From positions 1-37,859 of the forward strand of contig CADAEZ010000009.1 of NCBI GenBank assembly GCA_902787145.1: a DNA stretch of 37,859 nucleotides. The letters are read 5' to 3'. The translations under genes were made by a program, and so were the position numbers. The DNA comes from an uncultured Ruminococcus sp. (GTDB lineage Bacteria > Bacillota > Clostridia > Oscillospirales > Acutalibacteraceae). The notes under the pieces were generated by a model. That model ran no database searches, was not told the origin of the DNA, and saw nothing but the letters and a program-made list of their open reading frames with translations. Positions 22,407-32,394 of this stretch are shown here, piece by piece (within the stretch, counting starts at the first letter, position 1; each line of letters opens with the position of its first letter).

Positions 22407-22498
22407 ATAATTCACCTGATTGATTAAAATACTATAAGGCTATTATATTATGATTTTGGATAAAATACAAGTTTTATTTATATGAGTAGGGTAGGGGA

Positions 22499-22630
22499 CG
22501 TCTTCATTCCGAGTGGAGCGCAGCGAAGTGTATAGCGGCAGGACAGCGATTTTAAATGTCATATATGAGATGGGGATCCTTCGACTATTTCGCTGACGCG
22601 AAATTCGCCTCGCGACCGCTCAGGATGACG
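22499..22630. repeat. Family A element, copy 2 (shortened, about 132 bp)
   Basis: Runs from CGTCTTCATTCCGAG to GACCGCTCAGGATGACG. Right-half sequence (GGGATCCTTCGACTATTTCGC, then GCGAAATTCGC) matches copy 3; part of the left half is missing. It accounts for much of the gap 22407-22853. Confidence 0.78.
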
Positions 22631-22701
22631 TTGACTGAATAAGGTGGGGAATATATTTAAAGTCAGCGGCGCAATCAGCATGACGAGGAAAAATAAAAAA
22701 C

Positions 22702-22730
22702 TTGACTAGGTGAAGGAAATAGGTTACAAT
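22702..22730 (+). promoter_or_regulatory. Promoter of the RNase J operon
   Basis: TTGACT (22702-22707), 17 bp, TACAAT (22725-22730). The leader to the GTG start is about 115 nt. Confidence 0.75.
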
Positions 22731-22853
22731 GTATAGTGAATAATTATAATAGGATAATAGGGCTATATGCCTTTAATTTCATATACAAACAGCCTGTGGA
22801 CGTTTGACGGCTGTTATAATAAAAAATCAACGAATAATATAGGAGGTAAATTC

Positions 22854-24653
22854 GTGGCAGAAAAAAGAAACACATATAAAAAACAGTTAGGCGGCAGACG
22901 TACCGCAAAACTGAATTCTGCTAAAAAGACATCGGGTAATAACGCAAAAAGAAAGAAAACAAATTATAGAGCACCGAAACGTAATGCTGCCAATAAACCA
23001 TCAATAAAGGTTTCCTTTCTCGGAGGACTCAACGAAATCGGCAAGAATATCACCGTGTTCGAATGCGAGGGCGATATCGTGATCCTCGACTGCGGAATGG
23101 CTTTTCCGGACGGAGATATGCTCGGAGTAGACCTTGTAATTCCCGATTTTACTTATATTGAGCAGAATATCGACAGGGTAAAGGGTATGGTCGTTACCCA
23201 CGCTCATGAGGATCATATCGGCGGAATACCCTTCCTGCTTTCCAAGATGAATATTCCGATTTACGGTACGCCGCTGACAATCGGACTGCTTGGCAACAAG
23301 CTAAAGGAGCACAGCCTGTTTAACAGCGCTAAGCTCAATACCGTCCGTGCCGGCAGCAAGGTGAAGCTCGGTTGTATCGAGGCTGAGTTTATCCACGTTA
23401 ACCACTCGATCCCGGATTCCTGCGCTATAGCTTTGCACACACCGGCCGGTATCGTGGTTCATTCGGGAGATTTTAAGATTGACTGTACTCCGTTTGTGGG
23501 TGATATGATTGACCTTCACTCGTTCGCCAGACTGGGACACGAGGGCGTTCTCGCCTTTTTGTGCGAGAGTACAAACGCTGACAGAAAGGGCTACACCGCC
23601 ACCGAACAGACGGTAACAGCCAGTCTCGACAGTTTGTTTAACGAGGCTTCGGGCAGTCGTATTATTATCGCGACCTTCGCGTCTAACGTAAACCGCGTTC
23701 AGCAGATTATCGACTGCGCCGAAAAATACGGCAGAAAAGTCGCGCTTTCGGGACGTTCTATGGTCAATTATATGAGCGTCGCGTCCGAGTTGGGATATCT
23801 TAGGATTCCGCAGAATATGATGATTGATATAGATATGCTTAAACGCTATAATCCTGAGCAGGTTGTACTTATTACAACCGGCAGCCAGGGCGAGCCGATG
23901 TCGGCATTGTCGAGAATGGCGTACTCCGACCACAGAAAGGTTATGGTCGGCGAGGGCGACTTTATCATCATCTCTGCCAATCCGATTCCCGGCAACGAGA
24001 AAACAGTCGGCAATGTTGTCGACGAGCTGTTGAAGCGCGGATGCAAGGTTATCTACGAGAGTATGTACGACGTTCACGTTTCCGGACACGCGTGCCAGGA
24101 GGAGCTGAAAATCTTACAGAAGCTTGTTAACCCCAAGTATTTTATCCCGGTTCACGGCGAGCAGAAGCACCTCAGAAAGAACGCCGAGCTCGCTCAGTCA
24201 CTCGGAATTGACCGCAAGAATATCTTTATCGGAGATATCGGCAGTCAGGTTGAGATAAATGAAAAATATATCAAGGAGCTTTCGGCGGTACCGGCAGGCA
24301 AGGTGTTTGTCGACGGTCTGGGAGTAGGCGACGTCGGTTCTATCGTTCTTCGCGACAGAAAGCACCTTGCTCAGGATGGACTTATCATCATTGTAGCGTC
24401 GCTTGATGTATATGACGGACACGTAATCAGCGGTCCCGATATTGTATCACGAGGATTTGTATATGTGCGCGAGAGTGAGGAATTTATCGACGAAATCCGC
24501 GCCAAAGCGCTGGAAATTCTGGAGGACTGCGCTGATAACAATATCCACGAGTGGGGCACAATCAAAAGCAGAATCAAGGAGACTGTCTCCAAGCTTATCA
24601 GCCAGAAAACCCGTCGCAATCCTATGATCCTCCCGATCCTGCAAGAGGTATAA
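22854..24653 (+). CDS. rnj: Ribonuclease J
   Basis: A 599-residue metallo-beta-lactamase/beta-CASP ribonuclease with 5'-3' exonuclease and endonuclease activity in RNA turnover. The metal motif HAHEDH is at 116-121; further ligands follow in VNHSIPDS and HSGDFKID. The beta-CASP part holds ATFASNVNRVQQII and TTGSQGEP, then HVSGHA and PVHGEQ. The first roughly 50 residues are a Lys/Arg/Asn-rich extension, common in clostridial members. The start is GTG at 22854 behind AGGAGG (22841-22846); an open frame back to 22767 lacks a comparable site. It is followed by gdpP, rplI and dnaB. Whether it corresponds to RnjA or RnjB cannot be settled here. Confidence 0.94.
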   Translation: MAEKRNTYKKQLGGRRTAKLNSAKKTSGNNAKRKKTNYRAPKRNAANKPSIKVSFLGGLNEIGKNITVFECEGDIVILDCGMAFPDGDMLGVDLVIPDFTYIEQNIDRVKGMVVTHAHEDHIGGIPFLLSKMNIPIYGTPLTIGLLGNKLKEHSLFNSAKLNTVRAGSKVKLGCIEAEFIHVNHSIPDSCAIALHTPAGIVVHSGDFKIDCTPFVGDMIDLHSFARLGHEGVLAFLCESTNADRKGYTATEQTVTASLDSLFNEASGSRIIIATFASNVNRVQQIIDCAEKYGRKVALSGRSMVNYMSVASELGYLRIPQNMMIDIDMLKRYNPEQVVLITTGSQGEPMSALSRMAYSDHRKVMVGEGDFIIISANPIPGNEKTVGNVVDELLKRGCKVIYESMYDVHVSGHACQEELKILQKLVNPKYFIPVHGEQKHLRKNAELAQSLGIDRKNIFIGDIGSQVEINEKYIKELSAVPAGKVFVDGLGVGDVGSIVLRDRKHLAQDGLIIIVASLDVYDGHVISGPDIVSRGFVYVRESEEFIDEIRAKALEILEDCADNNIHEWGTIKSRIKETVSKLISQKTRRNPMILPILQEV

Positions 24654-24754
24654 TCACAAGCCGTATAATAGCGTATACAGATTGGATTTTTATCAATTTG
24701 TTTGTGACCGCGGCTTATAGCATATTACACACATCTTTAAACTCAGAAAGAATT

Positions 24755-26725
24755 ATGAAAAGAAAAGTCTGGACATCAACACCGTATTTTTTAATATTCG
24801 CGATTGTACTTGCCGCGGGCGCCGCGGTTCTGTATATGTACAATCCGCTGTTAGGCGGCATCGAAGCGTTCTGCGCGGCGATGGCGGTTGTGATATTTGT
24901 GTTCTCCAGAAGGAGGCTCAAGCGCTATATCGACCGTACAGTCGCCGGAGTTATCAGCAGTATATCCGGAATCAATACGACCTATCTTGAACGGTTCAAG
25001 ATGCCCGTAGCGGTTGCAGGCGAGGTAGGAGACATAGTCTGGAGTAACCTCAGGTTCAAAAAACAGCTTTGTCAGGGCAGAAATCCGATAAACGAGAATA
25101 TCTCCGTGTATCTCGGCTCAAAAAACGTTGACGAGGCTGCGGATACAGAGGGCTTTGAGTTTGATTTTGACGGCAGACACTATACTGTTTTCTGTACCTC
25201 GGTCGATGGCGGTTATATCTGCTTCTACTTTGACAACACCTACTACAAGGATATAGCCAAGAAGTTTAACGATACGCGCAAATCCGTCGCGATTATCGTT
25301 TTTGATAACCGCGAGGAATTCACCAATGACAGCGAAGAGGAAAGCGCGCGCGTAATCCTCGCGCTGGAGACTAAGCTGCTGCACTTTGCAGGTGAGAACA
25401 ACGCTCTGTTCAAGAGCCTGCCGTCGAACAGATATATGATGATTTTCGACAAATCGCGTCTTGACAAGCTTATCGCTGATAAATTCCCGATTCTGAAGGA
25501 TGTCCGTTCCATAACCTACAACAACCGCGAGGCGACTATCTCCGTCGGTATCGGTATGAACTGCGACACCCTTATAGACAGCGAGAACTGCGCCCGTAAA
25601 GCGCTTGATATGGCGTTGGGCAGAGGCGGTGACCAGGTTGCCGTTATGCGTGACGGAGAATACGAGTTCATCGGCGGAATCTCCGCCGGAATCGAGCGTA
25701 TGAGCAAGGTTCGCACCCGTGTTGTATCCACCTCGATTTCGAGGGTTATCTCGGAATCCGACCGTGTGTTTGTTATGGGACACAGGTTCTCCGATCTCGA
25801 CTGCTTAGGCGCCGCTGTCGGATTGCAGCCGATGATTCGCGACAGCTTCAAAAAGTACTGCCGCGTCGTTATCAACAAGGAGACCTCTATGGCTTCCGCG
25901 CTCATCGACGCCGTTGATACATCCCCGGAGCCTATGTTTATTACCCCCGAGGAGGCTCTCAAAAACGTAACCCAAAAGACTCTGCTTATCATCGTGGATA
26001 CTCATATTCCCGATTACGTCGAGAGTCCCGAACTGCTTGAAAAATGCAGCAGGGTTGTTGTTATCGACCACCACAGAAAGATGGTTAACTATATCGACGA
26101 CGCTATAATATTCTACCACGAGCCGACCGCTTCCTCGGCGTCCGAGATGGTGTCCGAGCTGCTTACATACCTCGGTGAAACACACGTCTCAAAAATGCAG
26201 GCGGAGGCGCTTTTGGCCGGAATTATGCTTGATACCAAGAACTTTGTTGTCCGCACAGGTGTAAGAACCTTTGAGGCGGCTGCCTTCCTCAGAAGAAGGG
26301 GAGCCGATACCGTCGCGACCAAGACGCTGTTTGCCTCCGGACTTGAAACTCACAAGGAAAAATACCGCATAGTAAACAGCGCCGAGATTGTCAACAGCTG
26401 CGCTGTAGCGGTAACCGAGAGAATCTGCGACAATATACGTATGGTCAGCGCTCAGGCGGCGGATGAGCTGTTGTCTGTCGAGGACGTCAAGGCCAGCTTT
26501 GTTATATTCAGAACCGACGAAAACACCGTTAATATCTCGTCGAGAAGCTACGGCAAGCTCAATGTTCAGCTTGTAATGGAGGCTCTCGGCGGCGGCGGAC
26601 ACCAGAATATGGCCGCTGTACAAATTAAGAATGAAAGCGTCGAACAGGTAAAGGAGCAGCTTTTTACCGCGCTTAACAACATCTACTCCGAAGACGGAGA
26701 GGCTAAACAATACAACACTAAGTAA
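24755..26725 (+). CDS. gdpP: Cyclic-di-AMP phosphodiesterase GdpP
   Basis: A 656-residue membrane-bound enzyme that hydrolyses c-di-AMP, a regulator of cell wall and potassium homeostasis. Two membrane helices (about 11-50), a PAS-like domain (about 84-170), a degenerate GGDEF domain (about 175-300, no GGDEF signature), then DHH-DHHA1: MGHRFSDLDC near 340, VDTHIPD, VIDHH near 437, and GGGGHQNMAA near 612. The start at 24755 gives the usual length; its ribosome site (CAGAAAG) is weak, and longer frames overlap the RNase J gene. The order RNase J, gdpP, rplI, dnaB is common in Firmicutes. Confidence 0.94.
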   Translation: MKRKVWTSTPYFLIFAIVLAAGAAVLYMYNPLLGGIEAFCAAMAVVIFVFSRRRLKRYIDRTVAGVISSISGINTTYLERFKMPVAVAGEVGDIVWSNLRFKKQLCQGRNPINENISVYLGSKNVDEAADTEGFEFDFDGRHYTVFCTSVDGGYICFYFDNTYYKDIAKKFNDTRKSVAIIVFDNREEFTNDSEEESARVILALETKLLHFAGENNALFKSLPSNRYMMIFDKSRLDKLIADKFPILKDVRSITYNNREATISVGIGMNCDTLIDSENCARKALDMALGRGGDQVAVMRDGEYEFIGGISAGIERMSKVRTRVVSTSISRVISESDRVFVMGHRFSDLDCLGAAVGLQPMIRDSFKKYCRVVINKETSMASALIDAVDTSPEPMFITPEEALKNVTQKTLLIIVDTHIPDYVESPELLEKCSRVVVIDHHRKMVNYIDDAIIFYHEPTASSASEMVSELLTYLGETHVSKMQAEALLAGIMLDTKNFVVRTGVRTFEAAAFLRRRGADTVATKTLFASGLETHKEKYRIVNSAEIVNSCAVAVTERICDNIRMVSAQAADELLSVEDVKASFVIFRTDENTVNISSRSYGKLNVQLVMEALGGGGHQNMAAVQIKNESVEQVKEQLFTALNNIYSEDGEAKQYNTK

Positions 26726-26726
26726 C

Positions 26727-26829
26727 CGCTGATTTATCAGCGCTTACCTTACGGCTTATCGGTATTTTCCGATATGCCGATTTACTCCTTATTTGCCCGC
26801 GATAGGGAGCTGTCAGTGAATACGCGGGC
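26727..26829 (+). promoter_or_regulatory. Hairpin-rich leader between gdpP and rplI
   Basis: CGCTGA-TTTA-TCAGCG (26727-26742) immediately after the gdpP stop; an ATCGG/CCGAT hairpin near 26758-26772; and GCCCGCG (26795-26801) paired with CGCGGGC (26823-26829) just before the GGAAAGG ribosome-site region of rplI. It could tune bL9 translation; no known L9 leader class is claimed. Confidence 0.35.
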
Positions 26830-26848
26830 GGAAAGGCTATGGTATAAA

Positions 26849-27298
26849 ATGAAGGTAATTTTGTTACAGGACGTAAAGCCGCTCGGCAAAAAGGGCGACC
26901 TCGTAAACGCGTCCGACGGCTACGCGAGGAACTTTTTGTTCCCCAAAAAACTCGCCCGTGAGGCTAACGCTCAGGCTATGAACGAGTACAAAAACGCCGA
27001 GGACAGTAAAAACTACAAAATCGCTACACAGAAGGCTCAGGCCGAGCACTATAAAAGTCAGATAGAGGGCAAAACCCTCGTTATGAAGGCTAAGGGCACC
27101 GGCGACAAGCTCTTCGGCAGTATTACAGCCAAGGATATCTCCAACGAGATAAAGCAAAGATATCAAATAAACGTTGACAAAAGAAAGATCAGTCTTTCTT
27201 CCGATATAAAGAAGTTCGGCGAGTATACCGCCGAGGTTAAGCTCTACACAGGTATTATCGCAAAGCTTAACATCCAAGTAGAAGATATAGATAAGTAA
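26849..27298 (+). CDS. rplI: 50S ribosomal protein bL9
   Basis: A 149-residue ribosomal protein that binds 23S rRNA. The N-terminal signature is clear ([35 protein letters not shown]), followed by the long connecting helix and the C-terminal domain (GKLFGSIT-like [15 protein letters not shown]). The start at 26849 is set by this N terminus; the open frame back to 26774 is leader. It lies 10 bp before dnaB, the usual Firmicute arrangement. Confidence 0.97.
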   Translation: MKVILLQDVKPLGKKGDLVNASDGYARNFLFPKKLAREANAQAMNEYKNAEDSKNYKIATQKAQAEHYKSQIEGKTLVMKAKGTGDKLFGSITAKDISNEIKQRYQINVDKRKISLSSDIKKFGEYTAEVKLYTGIIAKLNIQVEDIDK

Positions 27299-27308
27299 GG
27301 GAAAACCT

Positions 27309-28685
27309 ATGCCTGATTCAACCGTAAAAACAGGATACGACGGACTCAACCTGCCTTACAGCCCTGAGGCTGAGCAGGCTGTTCTCGGCGCGATTATTCT
27401 TGAGTCATCGGTGTTTGACGAGGTTGTCGATCACCTGTCCGATTCAAAATATTTCTATGTCCAGACGCACAGGCTCATATATTCCGTGATGCTTGAGCTT
27501 CGAAACTCAGGCAAGAGCGTCGATTTTGTAACTCTGCTCGAATCTTTAAAGCGTGAGAGACAGTTCGACGATACTACCGGCAAGACCTATCTTATGGATC
27601 TCGCCCAGAACTGTCCGTCAATATCGAACGCCGCGGAATACGCGAAAATCGTCCGAGAAAAATATGACGTCCGCGCTCTGATTAACGCGTCGCGCGATAT
27701 AATTGACGAGGCGTCCTCCGGTGAGAGCGAGCCGCGTGTGCTTATCGACTCAGCCGAACAGAGGATCTATGATATCCGAAGGGAAAAGACTGTAGGTCTT
27801 GAGCCGTTGTCCCAGGTTATTCTTAAGGAATTCGACCGACTCGACGCGCTCAACTCCGACGCCGACGACGCGATAAAGCCGATTCCTTCGGGAATAGGCG
27901 ACCTCGACCTGGTTATCACGGGACTCAACCGCTCTGACCTAATCCTCTTAGCCGCGCGTCCCGGTATGGGTAAGACGAGCTTCGCGCTTAACATAGCGCG
28001 TAACGTCGCCGAAGCCGCCAAAAAGACAGTAGCTTTCTTCTCGCTGGAAATGACCAAGGAGCAGCTTGCCTCCAGACTTATGTCGACCGAGGCGCTCGTT
28101 CAGGGTACAAAGCTGAGAACCGGTAAGCTACAGGACGAGGAATGGCAAAGGCTCGTAGCCGCGGGCGATGTGTTGTCCCAGTGTGACTTCTATCTTGACG
28201 ACACCCCCGGTATCACCGTGGCCGAGATTAAGTCAAAGCTTCGCAGACTTAAACAGATCGACCTCGTTGTTATAGATTACCTCCAGCTTATGACCAGCGG
28301 ACGGCGTATCGACAACCGTGTGCAGGAGGTATCCGAGATTACACGTAACCTGAAGATTCTTGCCAAGGAAATCAATGTGCCGGTTATCTGTCTTTCCCAG
28401 CTTAACCGTGCCGCCGAGTCGAGACAGGATCACCGTCCTATGCTTTCGGATTTGCGTGAGTCCGGTTCTATCGAGCAGGACGCCGACATCATCCTTTTCC
28501 TCTATCGAGAGGGATACTATGACAAGGGCAGTGATGACGACGATGCAGCACAGGCGGTTCAGGCCGACCAGAACAGCGGAGAATGTATCGTCGCCAAAAA
28601 CCGTCACGGCGAGACAACTACCGTCAAGCTGCACTGGCAGGGTGAATTTATGCGATTTACTTCTATCGACCGCAGCCATGGATAG
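27309..28685 (+). CDS. dnaB: Replicative DNA helicase DnaB (DnaC of Bacillus)
   Basis: A 458-residue hexameric helicase of the replication fork. The N-terminal primase-interacting domain (LPYSPEAEQAVLGAII) is followed by the RecA-like core with Walker A AARPGMGKTSF (215-225), IDLVVIDYLQLM (Walker B), the SQLNRAAESRQ arginine-containing motif, and LRESGSIEQDADIILFLYR. An acidic 'GSDDDDAAQAVQAD' insert lies in the C-terminal part. AAGGG precedes the ATG; its 3' end overlaps tilS by eight bases. Confidence 0.97.
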   Translation: MPDSTVKTGYDGLNLPYSPEAEQAVLGAIILESSVFDEVVDHLSDSKYFYVQTHRLIYSVMLELRNSGKSVDFVTLLESLKRERQFDDTTGKTYLMDLAQNCPSISNAAEYAKIVREKYDVRALINASRDIIDEASSGESEPRVLIDSAEQRIYDIRREKTVGLEPLSQVILKEFDRLDALNSDADDAIKPIPSGIGDLDLVITGLNRSDLILLAARPGMGKTSFALNIARNVAEAAKKTVAFFSLEMTKEQLASRLMSTEALVQGTKLRTGKLQDEEWQRLVAAGDVLSQCDFYLDDTPGITVAEIKSKLRRLKQIDLVVIDYLQLMTSGRRIDNRVQEVSEITRNLKILAKEINVPVICLSQLNRAAESRQDHRPMLSDLRESGSIEQDADIILFLYREGYYDKGSDDDDAAQAVQADQNSGECIVAKNRHGETTTVKLHWQGEFMRFTSIDRSHG

Positions 28686-29949
28686 TTTTACTAAATCAGT
28701 ACACAAGGCGATAGCCGAATACAATATGCTCGCGAGCGGAGACCGCGTCATTGTCGCGCTTTCGGGCGGAGCGGATTCGGTATCACTTCTAAATATATTG
28801 GTTGAGCTGAGGGAAACTTTTTCGCTTACGGTTTATGCCGCTCACCTCAACCATAACCTCCGGGAAGCGGAGGCCGACAGAGATGAAAAGTTCTGTAAAA
28901 TTCTCTGTGAGAATTATAATGTCGAGCTTTTTACCAAAAGCGTAGATATAAACTCTCTTGCAAAGGCAAAGAAAATAAGCACCGAGCTGTGCGGCAGAGA
29001 GGCGAGATACGAGTTTTTTGACGAATTGTCACGCAAGCTCGGCGCCAAGGTAGCTACCGCTCACACAGCCTCCGACAATGCCGAGACTGTGATTTTCAAC
29101 CTCATCCGAGGAGCCGGAATCAAGGGTATGACCGGTATTTCTCCCGTCAGGGACAATATCATCCGCCCGTTGATTTTCGTCACAAGATCTGAGGTCGAGG
29201 CGTATTGCGCGGATAACAGCCTCAGCTTTGTTACCGACAGCACCAACCTCACCGATGATTATACCCGCAACATAATCCGTCATAATATTATCGAAACCTG
29301 TCGGCGTATAAACCCATCTGCCGAGAAGAATATTATGAAGAACAGCGAGCTGTGCCGCGAGGTTAATTCTTTTTTAGAACAAAAAGCGATTGAGGCGGAA
29401 AAGTCGATTATAACCGAAAAAGGTTATGACTGCGACAAGATATCCGAACTCGACGATATGCTGAGAGATGAGTTGCTGTATATTCTTTTAAAGAAATATA
29501 ATATAGAACCCGACCGAAAGACCTTAGCTTTACTCTCACAATCGGTAAGAGAGCATAAAGATCTCGATATCGGAAGCGGATACACGGCCTTTTGTACCCA
29601 GGGTTTCCTGAGATTTCAAAAAAAAGGGGAGAGTTTACATTTTTCTCCTGTAGAATTAAAAGGTAAAATACAACTTAGCTTTAACGGTAAAGAATATTCT
29701 TTTAAAGAAATAAATGATTCGAATAACAACCTTATAATCCGAACCCGCGAGGCGGGGGACAGATTTACTTTTAAAGACCGCAAAATTACTAAATCGCTGA
29801 AAAAACTTCTCATAGAAGCAAAGATCCCCAAAGAAAAGCGTGATTCTTTGCTGCTTGTTGCCGACGGTACGAGGGTAATATGGCTTGAGGACATCGGCTA
29901 TGCCGCGCACGGCGACAGCATATGCGAGGTTAAGATATATAATACATAG
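28678..29949 (+). CDS. tilS: tRNA(Ile)-lysidine synthase TilS
   Basis: A 423-residue ATP-dependent enzyme that modifies C34 of tRNA-Ile(CAU) to lysidine so that it reads AUA. The N-type ATP pyrophosphatase loop ALSGGADSVSLL (27-38) is intact, followed by HLNHNLRE, TAHTASDNAETVIFNLIRGAG and PLIFVTRSEVEAYC. The C-terminal TilS domain ends RTREAGDRFTF and KSLKKLLIEAKIP. The ATG at 28678 overlaps the dnaB end by eight bases, indicating coupling; the frame is open much further upstream but inside dnaB. Confidence 0.95.
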   Translation: MDSFTKSVHKAIAEYNMLASGDRVIVALSGGADSVSLLNILVELRETFSLTVYAAHLNHNLREAEADRDEKFCKILCENYNVELFTKSVDINSLAKAKKISTELCGREARYEFFDELSRKLGAKVATAHTASDNAETVIFNLIRGAGIKGMTGISPVRDNIIRPLIFVTRSEVEAYCADNSLSFVTDSTNLTDDYTRNIIRHNIIETCRRINPSAEKNIMKNSELCREVNSFLEQKAIEAEKSIITEKGYDCDKISELDDMLRDELLYILLKKYNIEPDRKTLALLSQSVREHKDLDIGSGYTAFCTQGFLRFQKKGESLHFSPVELKGKIQLSFNGKEYSFKEINDSNNNLIIRTREAGDRFTFKDRKITKSLKKLLIEAKIPKEKRDSLLLVADGTRVIWLEDIGYAAHGDSICEVKIYNT

Positions 29950-29964
29950 AAAGGCAATGACGAT

Positions 29965-30501
29965 ATGAACAAAGACGTGGAAAAAATTCTTGTCAGCGAA
30001 AAAGAACTCGACGAGATTGTACAAAGACTCGCCGCTGAAATCGACAATGATTACAGGGACAAAGACCTGATGATGGTCGGAGTGCTAAAGGGCAGCATAC
30101 TGTTTATGGCTGACCTGATGAAGGCTATGGAAAATGATTGTAAGATTGATTTTGTTGTAGTTTCGTCATACGCGGACGGCACCGAGAGCACCGGACGAGT
30201 AAACGTGCTAAAGGATATCTCGCAGTCAATCGTAGGTAAGGACCTGCTTATTGTAGAGGACATTATCGACTCCGGCAACACACTGAACTTCCTTGTAAAA
30301 TACTTCACCGCCAAGGGCGCTGACTCCGTAAAAATTGTTACATTATTCGACAAGCCCGACCGCCGTAAGGTGGAGGTTCCGGTAGAATATGTCGGCAAGG
30401 TTATCCCCGACGCGTTTATTGTCGGTTATGGCCTTGATTATGCCGAAAAATACCGCACATTACCTTATGTAGGTATTTTGAAACCCGAAGTATATTCATA
30501 A
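29965..30501 (+). CDS. hpt: Hypoxanthine phosphoribosyltransferase
   Basis: A 178-residue purine-salvage enzyme that makes IMP/GMP from hypoxanthine/guanine and PRPP. The PRPP loop LLIVEDIIDSGNTL (94-107), the GVLKGSILFMADL segment, the SSYADGTEST flexible loop and the C-terminal FIVGYGLDYAEKYR are all standard. GAAAGGCAATGA lies upstream of the ATG. It sits 15 bp after tilS and before ftsH, the conserved tilS-hpt-ftsH order of Firmicutes. Confidence 0.96.
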   Translation: MNKDVEKILVSEKELDEIVQRLAAEIDNDYRDKDLMMVGVLKGSILFMADLMKAMENDCKIDFVVVSSYADGTESTGRVNVLKDISQSIVGKDLLIVEDIIDSGNTLNFLVKYFTAKGADSVKIVTLFDKPDRRKVEVPVEYVGKVIPDAFIVGYGLDYAEKYRTLPYVGILKPEVYS

Positions 30502-30544
30502 TTTTATATAAATCAACAATACTAATATAAGGAGTGAAACGGTA

Positions 30545-32278
30545 TTGGATAATAAAAAGAAAACCCGTAATCTGCTGTTATATATAGGAATCCCGATTGT
30601 AGTTATACTTATGGCGGCTTTCCTGTTCAACTCCCAGCAGAAAACGGATACTGTCAAGACCTCACAGCTCGTTTCGTATTTCGAAAAGGGCAAGGTAGCC
30701 GATTATCAGCTCAACTACGGTACAGGCGCGATAAAAATCACCCTGAACGACAAGAAGAAAACCGTAGTCACAGGTACAATCGCCGACCCCGAGGAATTCC
30801 GTATGGATATTAAGGAGTACGTCCCAAACAACAAAAATATGACGTACGACCTTGTCAGAAAGGCAGACAACTCTTTTCTGATGAATATTCTGCCGACTAT
30901 CATCACCTTTGTACTGCTGATAGCGTTCTGGCTGTTCATTATGCGCAGGATGGGCGCGGGCGGCCTGGGCGGCAAGGAGATGAACTTCGGCAAAGCCAAG
31001 ATAAAAAATACCAATGACGAAAAGCGCAAGACTACCTTTGAGGATGTAGCCGGTGCCGACGAGGAGAAAGAGGAGCTGGAGGAAATCGTAGAATTCCTGA
31101 AAACTCCCGAAAAGTTCAACACTCTCGGCGCAAGGATCCCAAAGGGAGTGCTCCTCGTAGGCCCTCCGGGAACAGGTAAAACACTCCTTGCGAGAGCTGT
31201 CGCGGGTGAGGCAGGAGTTCCGTTCTTCTCGATTTCGGGTTCCGATTTTGTAGAGATGTTTGTCGGCGTCGGCGCGTCACGTGTACGCGACCTTTTTGAC
31301 CAGGCAAAGAAGAACTCCCCGTGTATAGTTTTTATCGACGAGATTGACGCGGTAGGTCGTCAGCGCGGAGCCGGTCTCGGAGGCGGTCACGATGAACGTG
31401 AGCAGACTCTTAACCAGCTTCTCGTAGAAATGGACGGCTTCGGCGCCAACGAGGGCGTTATTATGATTGCCGCTACCAACCGTCCCGATATACTCGATCC
31501 GGCGCTTATGCGTCCCGGACGTTTTGACCGTCAGGTAATCGTAAGTTATCCGGATATCAACGGCCGTGAGGCTATCCTGAAGGTTCACGCGCGCAAAAAG
31601 CCGCTCGCTCCGGACGTCAACCTCCGCACAATCGCCAAGACTACAGCCGGATTCACCGGCGCCGACCTCGAAAACCTCCTCAACGAAGCGGCTTTGCTCG
31701 CTGCCAGAGCTGACAAAAAGGCTATCACTATGAAGGAAATCGAGGACGCTACGATCAAGGTTGTTGCCGGTACCGAGAAGAAGAGCAAGGTTATGTCCGA
31801 TAAGGAAAAGAAGCTCACAGCCTATCACGAGGCCGGTCACGCGATACTTTTCCACGAGTGCGAAACCCAGGATCCCGTACACGAGATTTCGATTATTCCG
31901 CGCGGTATGGCAGGCGGATATACTATGCCTCTGCCAACCGAGGATAAGTCATATATGTCGCGCAACGAGATGTTTGAGGATATCGTAGTTGCTCTCGGCG
32001 GACGCGTAGCCGAGGCTATCATCCTTGACGATATTTCGACAGGCGCGTCCAATGATATCGAAAAGGCGACAAAGACCGCCCGCAATATGGTGACAAAATA
32101 CGGTATGACCTCCGAGCTTGGCCCGATTGCGTACGGCCAGCAGAGCGGCGAGGTATTCCTCGGACGTGATATGGGACACGTAAAGGACTACTCCGAAGAA
32201 ACCGCCGCCAAGATCGACAAGGTTGTGCTCGATATCGTCACGAAATCGCCGGTTATCTTATCAAGAATGAAAAGATGA
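30545..32278 (+). CDS. ftsH: ATP-dependent zinc metalloprotease FtsH, C terminus apparently frameshifted
   Basis: A membrane-anchored AAA protease for quality control. It starts at TTG 30545 behind AAGGAG. Transmembrane helices lie near residues 9-28 and 113-133; Walker A GPPGTGKT (206-213); FIDEID (263-268); the second region of homology around [19 protein letters not shown] (312-330); HEAGH zinc site (428-432) and D504. At 577 residues it is short: the reading frame leaves the expected C-terminal helix after IDKVVLDIV and ends in an unrelated [12 protein letters not shown]. The expected ending ([21 protein letters not shown]...) is readable in another frame at 32248-32340. A deletion or indel there is likely. 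Catalytic parts are intact, so the protein may still work. Confidence 0.93.
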   Translation: MDNKKKTRNLLLYIGIPIVVILMAAFLFNSQQKTDTVKTSQLVSYFEKGKVADYQLNYGTGAIKITLNDKKKTVVTGTIADPEEFRMDIKEYVPNNKNMTYDLVRKADNSFLMNILPTIITFVLLIAFWLFIMRRMGAGGLGGKEMNFGKAKIKNTNDEKRKTTFEDVAGADEEKEELEEIVEFLKTPEKFNTLGARIPKGVLLVGPPGTGKTLLARAVAGEAGVPFFSISGSDFVEMFVGVGASRVRDLFDQAKKNSPCIVFIDEIDAVGRQRGAGLGGGHDEREQTLNQLLVEMDGFGANEGVIMIAATNRPDILDPALMRPGRFDRQVIVSYPDINGREAILKVHARKKPLAPDVNLRTIAKTTAGFTGADLENLLNEAALLAARADKKAITMKEIEDATIKVVAGTEKKSKVMSDKEKKLTAYHEAGHAILFHECETQDPVHEISIIPRGMAGGYTMPLPTEDKSYMSRNEMFEDIVVALGGRVAEAIILDDISTGASNDIEKATKTARNMVTKYGMTSELGPIAYGQQSGEVFLGRDMGHVKDYSEETAAKIDKVVLDIVTKSPVILSRMKR

Positions 32279-32340
32279 ACCAGAAGGACTTCGAGGCAGT
32301 TATGGACGGAACATTTGTGTACACTGTAGAAGCAGAATAA
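32248..32340 (+). pseudogene. Out-of-frame remnant of the FtsH C terminus
   Basis: In the frame one base behind ftsH, this stretch reads 30 residues beginning [18 protein letters not shown] and stops with TAA at 32338-32340. That matches the usual end of FtsH (a 'YL...NEKM...DFE' segment). It has no start or ribosome site of its own and overlaps the annotated ftsH end, so it is the displaced tail rather than a gene. Confidence 0.72.
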
Positions 32341-32344
32341 ATCT

Positions 32345-32383
32345 AAACAGCGGTTGAGCCAATGCGCCTGCCGCTGTTTTTTT
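32345..32383 (+). terminator. Terminator after ftsH
   Basis: Stem AAACAGCGG / CCGCTGTTT (17-base loop) then TTTT, starting five bases after the TAA that ends the displaced FtsH tail, consistent with that being the original stop. Confidence 0.85.
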
Positions 32384-32394
32384 AAAACAGCGAC

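Noticed and set aside
22767..22853. Upstream ATG extension of RNase J
   Set aside because: No ribosome site at 22767, while AGGAGG lies exactly before the GTG at 22854; the extra residues do not resemble RNase J.
28360..28677. Longer N terminus for TilS
   Set aside because: This part of the frame overlaps dnaB and has no ribosome site; TilS begins with the MDSFTKSVHKAI segment just before its P-loop.
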